A DNA stretch of 45,017 bases from Alphaproteobacteria bacterium (lineage in GTDB: Bacteria > Pseudomonadota > Alphaproteobacteria > TMED109), in NCBI GenBank assembly GCA_022824395.1, contig JAJDZX010000073.1, forward strand, positions 1 through 45,017. The letters run 5' to 3'. Positions 36,120-44,918 of the stretch are shown one piece after another. Every line of letters starts with the position of its first letter. The stretch's first letter is position 1. The position numbers were made by a program, and so were the translations under genes. The notes below the pieces were generated by a model, which did no database searches, had not been told where the DNA came from, and was given only the letters and a program-made list of their open reading frames with translations.

Positions 36120-37907
36120 TCAGGGCCGCGAGCGAGGCTGTCGCTGGGCCATGTCGTGGCCGGGACCAAGTTCATCGACCATCATTTGTCGCATTCGGAA
36201 TTTCTGCGGTTTGCCCGTGACGGTCATGGGTACTTCCGCAACCACGCGGATGAAGCGGGGAATCTTGTAATGCGCGATGTTCCCCTGACAGAAACTGCGG
36301 ACGTCTTGTTCTGACAACTCGAAGCCCGCGGTCGGAATGACCCAGGCACACACCTCTTCTCCGAAGCCGGCATCCGGGATCCCGAACACGTGCGCCTCGC
36401 GAATCTGCGGATGGCGAAACAGGTACTCCTCGATTTCGCGCGGGTAGATGTTCTCGCCCCCCCGGATGATCATGTCCTTGACCCGACCGGTGATGGTGCA
36501 GAACCCGCCGGCGTCCAGGCGGGCCAGATCGCCGGTATGCATCCAGCCGTCGCGGACGCTCGCCCGTGTCGCTTTCTCGTCATCCCAGTACCCCTTCATG
36601 ACGGAGTAACCACGGGTACACAATTCACCTTCTTCGCCGACCGGGAGCACCCTTCCGCCCGAATCGACGACCCGGGCCTCCAGGTGCGGATGGATCCGTC
36701 CGACGGTGTTGCAGCGCTGCTCGACCGGGTCGTCAACCATGCTCTGAAACGACACTGGCGAGGTCTCGGTCATGCCGTAACAGATGGTGAGTTCCGGCAT
36801 GTGCATCTCGTTCAGGACCCGGTCCATCACCACCTTCGGGCACGGTGCACCGGCCATGATCCCGGTCCGCATCCCGGCGAGTTGCAGGTCGAGCGTGGGA
36901 AGCTGATCGAGCATGGCGACAAACATCGTCGGCACGCCGTAGAGCGCGCTGCAACGCTCATCGGACACCGTGGAGAGGGTGGCCCCGGCGTCGAAGCCTT
37001 CACCGGGGAACACCATTGCGGCGCCCTTGCTGATCGCGCCGAGGACCCCCATCACCATGCCGAAACAGTGGTAGAGGGGAACAGGGATGCAAAGGCGGTC
37101 CGCCTCGGTGAGATGGATCCGGTCGGTGACAAACCGCGCATTGTTCACGATGTTCCGGTGAGTCAGCGTCGCACCCTTCGGCTCTCCGGTCGTGCCGGAA
37201 GTGAACTGGATGTTGATCGCGTCATCTGGGTCCAGGGTCGAATCGACAGCAGCGAGCCGCAGGGCTTGCGCCGGTCCCGCGAGACCGGCCAGGCTTGCGA
37301 ACGCGTGGATTCCCGGCCCCGGGTCATCGCACAGGGCAATGACGCTCCGGAGATGCGGCAGCTGCTCCGAGCGCAGGCCGCCCGGCTGGCACCGGTCAAG
37401 CTCCGGGGCCAGGCTCCGCAGCATTCGCAGGTATTGTGACGACTTGAAGCTCTCGGCCAGCACCAGCGCGCGACAACCGGAACGGTTGAGCGCGAACTTG
37501 AGTTCCGCCGACCGATAGGCGGGGTTGATGGTGACCAATATCACGCCGATGCGCGCGGTGGCGAGCTGAGTCAACACCCACTCGTACCGGTTGGGCGACC
37601 AGATTCCGACCCGATCGCCTTTCTCCAGCCCGATGGCGAGGAGCCCGGCCGCGAGAGCGTCGGTTTCACGGCAGAGGTCGCGGTAGCTCCGCCGGATCGG
37701 CTGGTGCGCACAGATCACGGCCTCCCGCGGCCCGAACCGCGAGGCCGCGCGCCCGAGCAGGTGCGGGACCGTGATCGCCTCGAGTGGCGGCGCGGCGGGC
37801 CCTCGCACGTACGACTCGCCGTGGACGGGAACGAGGTCAGGTGACGGGGATGGTGCGGTACCGAAATCGGCGATTCGGCCTGCCAGGCTCTGGGTCAGGA
37901 TGTTCAC
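36120..37907 (-). CDS. AMP-dependent acyl-CoA ligase
   Basis: 595 residues from GTG 37907, 10 bp after the amidase stop. Activates a carboxylic acid with ATP and CoA. Landmarks: FTSGTTGEPKGATLTHRN (AMP/P-loop motif), ICYGMTETSP, GYWDDEKAT, DGWMHTGDLARLDAGGF, TGRVKDMIIRGGENIYPREI and the catalytic Lys in TGKPQKFRM near the end. It belongs to the medium/long-chain acyl-CoA synthetase group; the substrate is not fixed by sequence. Last gene of the operon with the transporter and amidase, where the acid released by the amidase would be its natural substrate. The start codon is by operon context; the ribosome binding site is weak. Confidence 0.88.
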   Translation of the reverse strand: MNILTQSLAGRIADFGTAPSPSPDLVPVHGESYVRGPAAPPLEAITVPHLLGRAASRFGPREAVICAHQPIRRSYRDLCRETDALAAGLLAIGLEKGDRVGIWSPNRYEWVLTQLATARIGVILVTINPAYRSAELKFALNRSGCRALVLAESFKSSQYLRMLRSLAPELDRCQPGGLRSEQLPHLRSVIALCDDPGPGIHAFASLAGLAGPAQALRLAAVDSTLDPDDAINIQFTSGTTGEPKGATLTHRNIVNNARFVTDRIHLTEADRLCIPVPLYHCFGMVMGVLGAISKGAAMVFPGEGFDAGATLSTVSDERCSALYGVPTMFVAMLDQLPTLDLQLAGMRTGIMAGAPCPKVVMDRVLNEMHMPELTICYGMTETSPVSFQSMVDDPVEQRCNTVGRIHPHLEARVVDSGGRVLPVGEEGELCTRGYSVMKGYWDDEKATRASVRDGWMHTGDLARLDAGGFCTITGRVKDMIIRGGENIYPREIEEYLFRHPQIREAHVFGIPDAGFGEEVCAWVIPTAGFELSEQDVRSFCQGNIAHYKIPRFIRVVAEVPMTVTGKPQKFRMRQMMVDELGPGHDMAQRQPRSRP

Positions 37908-37917
37908 GGGCGCATCG

Positions 37918-40326
37918 CTACATCGTCCGCCAGTCGCCGGTCTGCTCGAAGGCGTGGGCGGCACGGTAGATCGTGGTTTCCTGATGGGAGCCCCCGACCA
38001 GCATCATGCCGATCGGCAGTCCCTCGCTCATCCCGCAGGGGACGTTCATCGCCGGCAGGCCCCCGTTGAACGGGGCCGTATTGCCGATGTTCTCGAACGC
38101 CCGCTGGATGTACAGCGCGATCGAGCAACCCGGCGGCGGGAGTTCCTGCGCCTTCATCGGCAGCGTCGGCAGCAGGAGAAGGTCGTGCGCCTCGAGCGCG
38201 CGTGCGTAGGCCGCGTTCGCCTTCCGCATCAGGTTCTGCGCCTTGCCGTAGAACCGGCCGCGATACTGCCGGCGGAAGTGTTCACCGAGAAACATGCAGA
38301 CCTTCAGGGAGTGGCTGAGTTCGTCCGCCCGCGTCCGCCACTGGGCCATGTGATCGATCATCGACGGCAGGAACAGGCCGCGGCAGTTCGTGCCGGCCGC
38401 GTTGCCGTGCATCATCTGGTCCTGCAGCCCTTCGACGGCGATCGCCGTCCAGCAGTCAAGCGCCAGGAAATGCTCGGGGACCGACACCTCCTGGACGCTC
38501 GCACCCAGCTCGCGGAAGCGGTCGGCAGCTTCGCGTACCTTGCGGTCGACGTCCGGCTCGCTCTCCGTACGGTCGAAGCCCTCCTTGAGCACGCCGATCC
38601 GAAGCCCGCGGACACTCTGGCCGAGCGCCTCGGTGTAGCGGGCAGTCTCCGGATTGCGCTGCCGGGGATCGAGCCCGTCGTCGCCCGCCAGCACCTCCAG
38701 CAAGACCGCATTGTCAGCCACGGTGCTGGTGACCGGCCCCACGTGGTCGATCGTGCGCTCGATCGGCATGATCCCGGTGTACGGGACCAGGCCGTGCGTG
38801 GCCTTCATGCCGTACACGCCGCAGTTTGCCGAGGGGATCCGGATGGAGCCCCCCTGGTCGCCGGCAATCGCCATGTCGACTTCCCCGGCGGCGACGAGCG
38901 CCGCCGAGCCGCTCGACGAGCCGCCCGCCATGTAGCCGCGCTTCCACGGGTTCTGGACCGGCCCCTTGGCGCCGGTGTGCGAGCCCGCCGACAGGCAGAA
39001 ATTCTCGCAGTGGGCCTTGCCTGCAATCGTGGCGCCGGCGTCGAGCATGCGGGTGACGATGGTGGCGTCGACCTCCGGCGTATAGCCCTCCATGATGGCC
39101 GAGCCGTTCATCATCGGCACGCCGGCGAGACACACGGTGTCCTTCAGGACGACCCGCTTGCCGCGGAGCGGACCATCCGGGGCGCCGCGCACGTCGGTCT
39201 TGACGTACCAGGCGTTCAATTGATTTTCGGACGGTTCGGGGAAGTGCCCCGGCGCTCTCGGATAGCGCACCGGCGGCAGGTGGTCGGGCGCGGCATCGAG
39301 CCGGTCGTAGGCCTGGACATAGGGCTCCATGACTTCCCGGTACTGTTCGAGTTCGTGGTCGGTGAGGCCCATGCCGAACCGGTCGGCCATGGTGCGCATC
39401 TGCGCGAGCGAGGGTCGGTTGACGGTCATGGTATTCGCTGTTCCGGGGGAGCCACTGGCAACATCAATTGCTGGGGGCGGCGCCCGTTCCTCCGGGACAC
39501 GTCCGTGGACCGGGGCGGCAGCCCGCTCCACGGGGTACGCGTTCCCCGCCGGGCCGGGGCGAGGCGACGGAGAGGAAGACGAGGCGGTGCGCGCCGGGCC
39601 GAGACCGAGAAGCGTCTCGATTTCGGCCGGGTTCGAGAGGTCGCTGCGCCCAAGCTCACCCGTGACACGGCCCCGTTCCAGGATGAGGACCCGGTCGGAC
39701 AGGGCGGCGACGAAATCGAAATTCTGCTCAACCAGCAGGACGGACAGTGCCGAACGCTCCTGCAGGCCGCGCAGGGTTTCGGCGATCTCGTCGACGATCG
39801 AGGGCTGAATGCCTTCGGTCGGTTCATCGAGCATCAGGAAATCGGGCTCGCCCATCAGGCAGCGCGCAAGCGTCAGGAGCTGCTGCTCCCCGCCGGACAG
39901 GGCGCCGCCCTTGCGGTCGAGCAGATCGGCAAGGCGGGGGAAGGCGGCGACAACCGTGTCCAGCACATCGTCTTCGTGCGCGCCGGTGAAGCCCTGCCAG
40001 CCGAAGCGCAAATTGTCCCGGACGGTGAGTTGCGGAAAGATCCCCCGTTCCTGGGGGACGAAGCCGAGCCCCGAGCGTGCCCGCTCGAACGCCGGCAGTG
40101 CGGTGATCTCACTGCCGCGGTACCGGATGACACCGGACGTAGCGGGCAGCAGGCCCATGAGCAGCCGCAGCAGGGTGGACTTCCCCATGCCGTTGTGACC
40201 GAGGATTCCGACCACTTCGTCATCGAACACCCGGAGGTCCACCCCGTGCAGGATGGGCACCTTTCCGTAGCCGCCCGTGAGGCCCTTGACCTCCAGGGCC
40301 GGTACCGATTCCGGGACCTCGGTCAC
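37918..40326 (-). CDS. ABC ATPase (UrtE/LivF-like)-amidase fusion
   Basis: 802 codons without a stop. Residues 1-243 are a LivF/UrtE-type ATPase: Walker A GHNGMGKS (43-50), LSGGEQQ (143-149), FLMLDEPT (163-170), LLVEQN. Residues 244-299 are a Ser/Pro/Ala-rich linker. Residues 300-802 are a complete amidase-signature enzyme. Counted from its own Met, the triad is Lys96, cis-Ser171 in GGSSSGSAA and Ser195 in GDQGGSIRIP, the numbering I recall for the Rhodococcus enantioselective amidase. GTG 40326 overlaps the upstream ATPase TGA. An internal ATG at 39429 could start free amidase but has only a weak Shine-Dalgarno. Substrate: an amide imported by this transporter. Confidence 0.85.
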   Translation of the reverse strand: MTEVPESVPALEVKGLTGGYGKVPILHGVDLRVFDDEVVGILGHNGMGKSTLLRLLMGLLPATSGVIRYRGSEITALPAFERARSGLGFVPQERGIFPQLTVRDNLRFGWQGFTGAHEDDVLDTVVAAFPRLADLLDRKGGALSGGEQQLLTLARCLMGEPDFLMLDEPTEGIQPSIVDEIAETLRGLQERSALSVLLVEQNFDFVAALSDRVLILERGRVTGELGRSDLSNPAEIETLLGLGPARTASSSSPSPRPGPAGNAYPVERAAAPVHGRVPEERAPPPAIDVASGSPGTANTMTVNRPSLAQMRTMADRFGMGLTDHELEQYREVMEPYVQAYDRLDAAPDHLPPVRYPRAPGHFPEPSENQLNAWYVKTDVRGAPDGPLRGKRVVLKDTVCLAGVPMMNGSAIMEGYTPEVDATIVTRMLDAGATIAGKAHCENFCLSAGSHTGAKGPVQNPWKRGYMAGGSSSGSAALVAAGEVDMAIAGDQGGSIRIPSANCGVYGMKATHGLVPYTGIMPIERTIDHVGPVTSTVADNAVLLEVLAGDDGLDPRQRNPETARYTEALGQSVRGLRIGVLKEGFDRTESEPDVDRKVREAADRFRELGASVQEVSVPEHFLALDCWTAIAVEGLQDQMMHGNAAGTNCRGLFLPSMIDHMAQWRTRADELSHSLKVCMFLGEHFRRQYRGRFYGKAQNLMRKANAAYARALEAHDLLLLPTLPMKAQELPPPGCSIALYIQRAFENIGNTAPFNGGLPAMNVPCGMSEGLPIGMMLVGGSHQETTIYRAAHAFEQTGDWRTM

Positions 40327-41039
40327 GCGGCCTGCCCCAGATAGACGCTGCGGACGGCCGGATCCGCCAGCACCGCGTCCACGTGACCCTCGAGCAGCAC
40401 GGCGCCCCGATGAAAGACCGTGACGATTCTCGCAATCGAGCGGATGAACTGCATGTCGTGTTCGACCACGACCACGGCCGCCGTCCGCGTGAACTCTTCC
40501 ACGATTTCGGTGAGGCGTTCGACGTCGCCGCCGGTCATCCCTGCCGCGGGCTCGTCGAGCAGCACCAGCCAGGGATCTCCTGCCATGACCATGCCGAGTT
40601 CGACATGCTGGCGCTCGCCATGGGCGAGCCTGCCAGGCGAGCCGCGCGCAATGGGTCCCAGCGCCAGCCGGGTGATGGTTTCGTCGGCTTTTCGGGTAGC
40701 AGCCTGCGGCGGCAGGAACCGGCGGGCGGCGAGCCAGATGTTCTCGAAGACGCTGAGCCCGTCCATGACGCTCGGTACCTGGGTCTTGGTGCCGACGCCG
40801 CGACTTGCCACCTGGTGGGCGGGCCAGCGCGTGGTTTCCCGGCCGCGCATGAAGATCTGCCCCTCCGTGGGCTGAAGCAGCCCCGTGATGCACTTGAAGA
40901 ACGTCGACTTCCCGGCACCGTTCGGGCCGATGAGGCACCGGAGCTCGTGGGAAGCCAGCCTGAAGTCAACCTGGGCAACCGCCAGCACCCCACCGAAGCG
41001 CATGGTGAGACCCTGCGTCTCCAGGACCGTTTCAGGCAT
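40323..41039 (-). CDS. ABC transporter ATPase (LivG/UrtD-like)
   Basis: 238 residues. Walker A GPNGAGKS, FKCITGLLQPTEGQIFM, GVGTKTQVPSVMDGLSVFEN, a signature region LAHGERQHVELGMVM (the usual SGG is replaced by AHG, as in UrtD/LivG proteins), Walker B LVLLDEPAAGMTG and VVVVEHDMQFIR. ATG 41039 is chosen by family alignment; upstream frame to 41255 overlaps the permease. It overlaps the permease stop by 8 bp and the fusion gene start by 4 bp. Partner of the ATPase domain in the fusion. Confidence 0.92.
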   Translation of the reverse strand: MPETVLETQGLTMRFGGVLAVAQVDFRLASHELRCLIGPNGAGKSTFFKCITGLLQPTEGQIFMRGRETTRWPAHQVASRGVGTKTQVPSVMDGLSVFENIWLAARRFLPPQAATRKADETITRLALGPIARGSPGRLAHGERQHVELGMVMAGDPWLVLLDEPAAGMTGGDVERLTEIVEEFTRTAAVVVVEHDMQFIRSIARIVTVFHRGAVLLEGHVDAVLADPAVRSVYLGQAA

Positions 41040-42075
41040 CGCCTGATGCCAGGGACGACCGCGGCCCGCGACGTCGCGGGGATCGGCGCCGGGGGCGCCT
41101 CTGCGTGACCGAACGCCAGGCGTTCGCCAGCACGGGCGCAATCCCTCCCGGGAGAAAGAGCACGAAGAGGACCAGGATGGCGCCGGACACGACGGAATTG
41201 TGAATGAGCCCCTGCTGGCCCAGGAGAAACTTGAGGTAGGAGAGGCCGGCTGCACCCAGCACCGGCCCGATGCGGGTGCCGAGGCCGCCCACGATGCACC
41301 AGATGATGATGTCTGCCGACTGGCCGAGGGAGAACAGGCGCGGGGTGACGATCTCCGCCCAGTTCGCGAACAACGCGCCGGCCAGTCCGGCGATCGCGGC
41401 GCCGGCCGTGAACATGACGGTCTTGCGGGCCGGCACGTCGTAGCCCATCAGGGCTGCGCGCGTTTCGTTCTCGCGGATGCCGACCGCTATGCGTCCGAAT
41501 GACGACCGGAGCAGCGCGCTCACGAGCAGATACACCAGCAGCAGGCAGGCCGCACAGAAGTAGTAGAGCGAGTCCCCCCAGACGTATGAAGCGGGGTGTC
41601 CGGGGACGTTCAGGGTCTGGAAGCCCGGAATTCCGTTGAAGCCGCCAAGCCGAGCGTTGCCGATGACATAGTCCGACCCGGCGGTGGCGTTCATGAACCG
41701 GTGGAGGATCAGCGTGACCACGAGGGTGATGACGCCAAGGTAGACATCGGTCAGCCGACCATAGAACAGCATGGCGCCAAGCAGCGCGGCGAAACCCGCC
41801 GGAATCGCCACCGCGAGGAGCATCGGCACCGTGCTCTCGCCGATGTTGATCGCGGCAATGGCGTAGGTGTAGGCGCCAAGGCCGAAAAAGGCCGCCTGGC
41901 CGAAACAGAGGATCCCCCCGAACCCCCAGACGAGACCCAGACTGAGACCGAGCATCCCGTAGATGACGAGGACGGTCAGCGTGTAGGTGCTGACCAGCAT
42001 GGGCAGGACACCAACGGCGCATGCGGCCGCAACCAGCGTGCCGGTGAGTTCGCGACTCCAGCCGGCTTCCCTCAC
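41032..42075 (-). CDS. ABC permease (LivM/UrtC-like)
   Basis: 347 residues, about nine hydrophobic helices. YGMLGLSLGLVWGFGGILCF, GQAAFFGLGAYTYAI, RLTDVYLGVITLVVTLILHR, NGIPGFQ, RIAVGIRENETRAALMGYDV and CIVGGLGTRIGPVLGA are the LivM/UrtC features. The very basic C-terminal tail (RRPRRRSPRRRGPRSS) is not part of the fold. It overlaps the upstream permease gene by 4 bp (ATGA). Together with it forms the transmembrane channel. Confidence 0.93.
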   Translation of the reverse strand: MREAGWSRELTGTLVAAACAVGVLPMLVSTYTLTVLVIYGMLGLSLGLVWGFGGILCFGQAAFFGLGAYTYAIAAINIGESTVPMLLAVAIPAGFAALLGAMLFYGRLTDVYLGVITLVVTLILHRFMNATAGSDYVIGNARLGGFNGIPGFQTLNVPGHPASYVWGDSLYYFCAACLLLVYLLVSALLRSSFGRIAVGIRENETRAALMGYDVPARKTVMFTAGAAIAGLAGALFANWAEIVTPRLFSLGQSADIIIWCIVGGLGTRIGPVLGAAGLSYLKFLLGQQGLIHNSVVSGAILVLFVLFLPGGIAPVLANAWRSVTQRRPRRRSPRRRGPRSSLASGDA

Positions 42076-42938
42076 AGCGATTCTCTGAACAGCCGGTCGG
42101 TGATGCCCCGGGGCAGGAGGCGAAGGAGGACGACGGCCGCCACCAGGAGCGCGACTTCGCCGACAACCGGCGAAACCGCGAAGCTGAAGATCTGGTTGAT
42201 CAGACCGAAGACGCCAGCGCTGCTCGCCAGGCCCGCGATGAGCGCGGGACCGCCGGCGATGACCGTGATGAAGGCCTTCGCGATGTAGGCGCCACCGGAC
42301 GTGGGGACCAGCCCGACGAGCGGCGCGAGGACAGCGCCCGCCAGCCCCGACAGCGCGGAACCGCAGGCGAACGTCAGCATGTAGATGCGGTCAGGGTTGT
42401 AGCCGAGCGACGCGGCCATGTCCGCGTGCTGCATAGTCCCGCGGGCGATTAACCCGGACCGGGTCGATCTCAGCACGGCCAGCATGAGGAAAAGGAGTGC
42501 GGCTGCCACCAGGACAATGAAGAAATTGTACCCGTTGACCTGGTAGTCCCCGAGCGCGAAACCGGGAATGGGAGTCGATATGCCGGTCGTCGTGTTGCCG
42601 AACACCATCGTCACGATGCCGACGAACAGCAGGCTCAACCCCCAGGTGGCGAGCATCGTGTCGATGAGACGGCCGTAGAGGTGCCGGATCACCAGACGCT
42701 CGACGACGAGGCCCAGCACGCCGACGACCGCCGGCGCCAGGACGAGCATGGCAAGAAAGACGTTCACGCCGAGATCGACGGCGGTGATCGTGGCGTATCC
42801 CCCGAGCATCATGAACTCGCCGTGCGCGAGGTTGATGACTCGCATCATGCCGAAGATCACGGCCAGGCCGGCGCTGATCAGAACCAGTGCGCCGATCGCG
42901 TACAGCACTTCGACGACGATGACGAGAATGAAATCCAT
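42072..42938 (-). CDS. ABC permease (LivH/UrtB-like)
   Basis: 288 residues from ATG 42938. Typical LivH/UrtB signature: GLAVIFGMMRVINLAHGEFM, MLATWGLSLLFVGIVTMVFG, GTMQHADMAASLGYNPDRIY, GAYIAKAFITVIAGGPALIA. About eight helices. The frame reaches 43001 but the family begins at MDFILVIVVEVL. No clear Shine-Dalgarno precedes it. It lies 79 bp downstream of the binding-protein gene in the same operon. Confidence 0.93.
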   Translation of the reverse strand: MDFILVIVVEVLYAIGALVLISAGLAVIFGMMRVINLAHGEFMMLGGYATITAVDLGVNVFLAMLVLAPAVVGVLGLVVERLVIRHLYGRLIDTMLATWGLSLLFVGIVTMVFGNTTTGISTPIPGFALGDYQVNGYNFFIVLVAAALLFLMLAVLRSTRSGLIARGTMQHADMAASLGYNPDRIYMLTFACGSALSGLAGAVLAPLVGLVPTSGGAYIAKAFITVIAGGPALIAGLASSAGVFGLINQIFSFAVSPVVGEVALLVAAVVLLRLLPRGITDRLFRESL

Positions 42939-43017
42939 GTCAGTGGCGTGGGGCCGTCCGGGTCGAAGCTGCGGGGGCGGCGTGGCCGGGCACGCTGACA
43001 CCCCCGCGTCGCAGGGC

Positions 43018-44241
43018 TCAGATCTCGATTTCGTACTGCTGGTTGTCGTCCGGGTTGGCCTCCAGATCGCACACGGCCTGGGTGTCGATGGGCTGACGCC
43101 GCGGCAAGGTGTCGATGACCGTCATCCCCTGGTTCTCGATCTCCATCAGATGGACGTCGAGGACAGCGTGGTGGGTCCTCGGGTCGACCGTCACCGTGCC
43201 GCCCGGACCCTGGACGGAAATCCCGGTCTCGAGCGCCGCGACGACCGAATCACGCTCGAGCGAGCCGGCTTCCCGCACGGCGGCCGCCCACGTCAGCACG
43301 CCCTGGTAGTTCGATACCGCGATCTCGTGGATGGCCGTGTCGTCGCCGTAGGCGGCCGCCCATTTCCGTTTGAACTCCGCGTTCTTGGGCGTGTCGAGCT
43401 CCTGGCTGTAGTTGTAGGCAACCATGATCCCGTTGCCCTCATCCGCGGTCAGGACCTTGTGTTCATTGCCGACGCCGAGGGTCGTCGAAGCAAGGGGGAT
43501 CCGGGCCTTCATGCCTGCCGCGGCCCATTGCCGGAAGAACGACAGGTGGGCGCCGCCCACCAGCGGCGCGATGACCAGGTCCGGGGCAGTCGACTGGATC
43601 TTCGCGATCGTCGATCCGAAGTCCGAGACATCGAGCGGGAAGAAGTCGACAGAGACGGTTTCGCCGCCGTTGTCGCCGACGTACTTCTGGATCCACTTGG
43701 CCGTGATCTGGCCGTAGTTGTAGTCGGCCGCAAGGATGTAGACGGTACGGGCACCCACCTTGTTCATGGCGTAGGGCACAAGTGCCTCCACCTGCTGGGC
43801 CGGCGTGACACCGTTGATGAAGATGTTGCGGTCGCAGACCCCACCTTCGTACAGCACGTTGTAGAAGTACAGCGTCCCGCTCTTGCGCAGGATTTGGCGA
43901 ATGGCCTCGCGGGAGGCCGACAGGATGCCGCCATGGACGACGTCGACCTGGTCCTCGCGGGTGAGCTGCTGCGCATACTGCGAATACAGCGCCATGTCCG
44001 ATTGCGTGTCGTAGGCGACCACTTCGATAGGGCGCCCCAGCAAGCCGCCGGCATTGTTGATGTCGGCCACGGCGAGACGCATCGCCATGTCCATCGGCTT
44101 GCCGTAGGCGTCGAAGATGCCGGAGCTGTCGAGGACGGATCCGAGCTTGATGGCGTCGGCTGCGGCCGCGGGGTACCCCAGAACCGCGGCACCCGTCAAT
44201 GCGGCGCTGCCACCGAGAAAGTGGCGACGGTTGATGGACAT
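43018..44241 (-). CDS. Amide/urea-type ABC binding protein (UrtA/FmdD-like)
   Basis: 407 residues. Tat-like signal MSINRRHFLGGSAALTGAAV with the twin Arg at 5-6 and cleavage near AAAADA. The mature type I binding fold shows IKLGSVLDSSGIFDAYGKPM, NNAGGLLGRPIEVVAYDTQS, GGILSASREAI and YNVLYEGGVCDRNIFING, followed by ILAADYNYGQ. The VLYEGGVCD region matches the urea/short-chain-amide binding proteins UrtA/FmdD more than LivJ. AGGAGG lies 8 nt before ATG 44241. First gene of the operon ending in amidase and acyl-CoA ligase, which supports an amide substrate. Confidence 0.9.
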   Translation of the reverse strand: MSINRRHFLGGSAALTGAAVLGYPAAAADAIKLGSVLDSSGIFDAYGKPMDMAMRLAVADINNAGGLLGRPIEVVAYDTQSDMALYSQYAQQLTREDQVDVVHGGILSASREAIRQILRKSGTLYFYNVLYEGGVCDRNIFINGVTPAQQVEALVPYAMNKVGARTVYILAADYNYGQITAKWIQKYVGDNGGETVSVDFFPLDVSDFGSTIAKIQSTAPDLVIAPLVGGAHLSFFRQWAAAGMKARIPLASTTLGVGNEHKVLTADEGNGIMVAYNYSQELDTPKNAEFKRKWAAAYGDDTAIHEIAVSNYQGVLTWAAAVREAGSLERDSVVAALETGISVQGPGGTVTVDPRTHHAVLDVHLMEIENQGMTVIDTLPRRQPIDTQAVCDLEANPDDNQQYEIEI

Positions 44242-44302
44242 ACGGAATTCCTCCTGTCGGAGCCCGCGCGGCCCCGTCATGGGTTGCTGACAGGCACGGC
44301 TG

Positions 44303-44878
44303 TCATGCCTTGCCCTTGTCCTTGGACTTGATTCGATTCGCGTAGTCGGCAGTGCGGCCGGCAAGGTTGGGATCAAAGTCGAGGCCGATTTCGGCCCCCA
44401 TCTGCTTCATGGCCGGCAGTCGGACGGCCATGCCGAGGATCTGTTCCATCGCGGCGCCAAAGGCGTTTTCCGCCGTGTCCGAACCTCCCGCCCCCGGTCC
44501 GGCCCCGCCGATCTGATTGATCCGGATGGATTCGATCTTTTCGACCGGCTTCATCATCTGCGCCATGATCTCGGGGAGGCGATCGAGCTTGCGTTCCTCC
44601 AGGCGCATGCGGATCACGGAGTCACTCAGCAGGTTCTCGGCCTTGTTCAGCGCCGTGCGTCCGTCAGCCTCTGCCTCCATGCGGGCCTTTTCGGCTGATG
44701 CGGCGGTTGCCGTTGCGGTGGCCTCGGCCTTGGCTTTCGCGAGCACCGTGTCGACATCGGTCTGCACGCGCGCGTTCTCGCGGGCGAGGTCCTGTTCCTG
44801 GCGCATCCAGGCGATTTCTCCCTCGCGCTCGGCGGCGGAACGTTCCTTCTGTGCCAGCACATTTTCGGAGGCGAGCAC
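44303..44878 (-). pseudogene. Flotillin C-terminal fragment
   Basis: About 191 residues of a flotillin-like protein. Long Ala/Glu-rich coiled coil (KAEATATATAASAEKARMEA), then RLEERKLDRLPEIMAQMMKP, VEKIESIRINQIGG, FGAAMEQILGMAVRLPAMKQ and DFDPNLAGRTADYANRIKS, the C-terminal half of flotillins. The N-terminal membrane hairpin and SPFH domain (about 300 residues) are missing: at 44879 the sequence changes to a different unit. The frame opens at a GTG that probably has no meaning. It may once have been cotranscribed with the transporter operon, which starts 61 bp downstream. Confidence 0.75.
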
Positions 44879-44918
44879 TAGTGTCGTGTCACAGAGATTT
44901 TGACAGTTTGAGGCGCGT

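Noticed and set aside
37771..40344. Plus-strand frame of 857 codons
   Set aside because: Antisense shadow of the ATPase-amidase fusion; no recognisable domain.
40327..40938. Upstream extension of the fusion frame by about 200 codons
   Set aside because: Overlaps the second ATPase gene in another frame and is Arg-rich noise; the real start is GTG 40326 overlapping the previous stop.
42748..44331. Plus-strand frame of 527 codons
   Set aside because: Antisense to the binding-protein gene, with no motifs.
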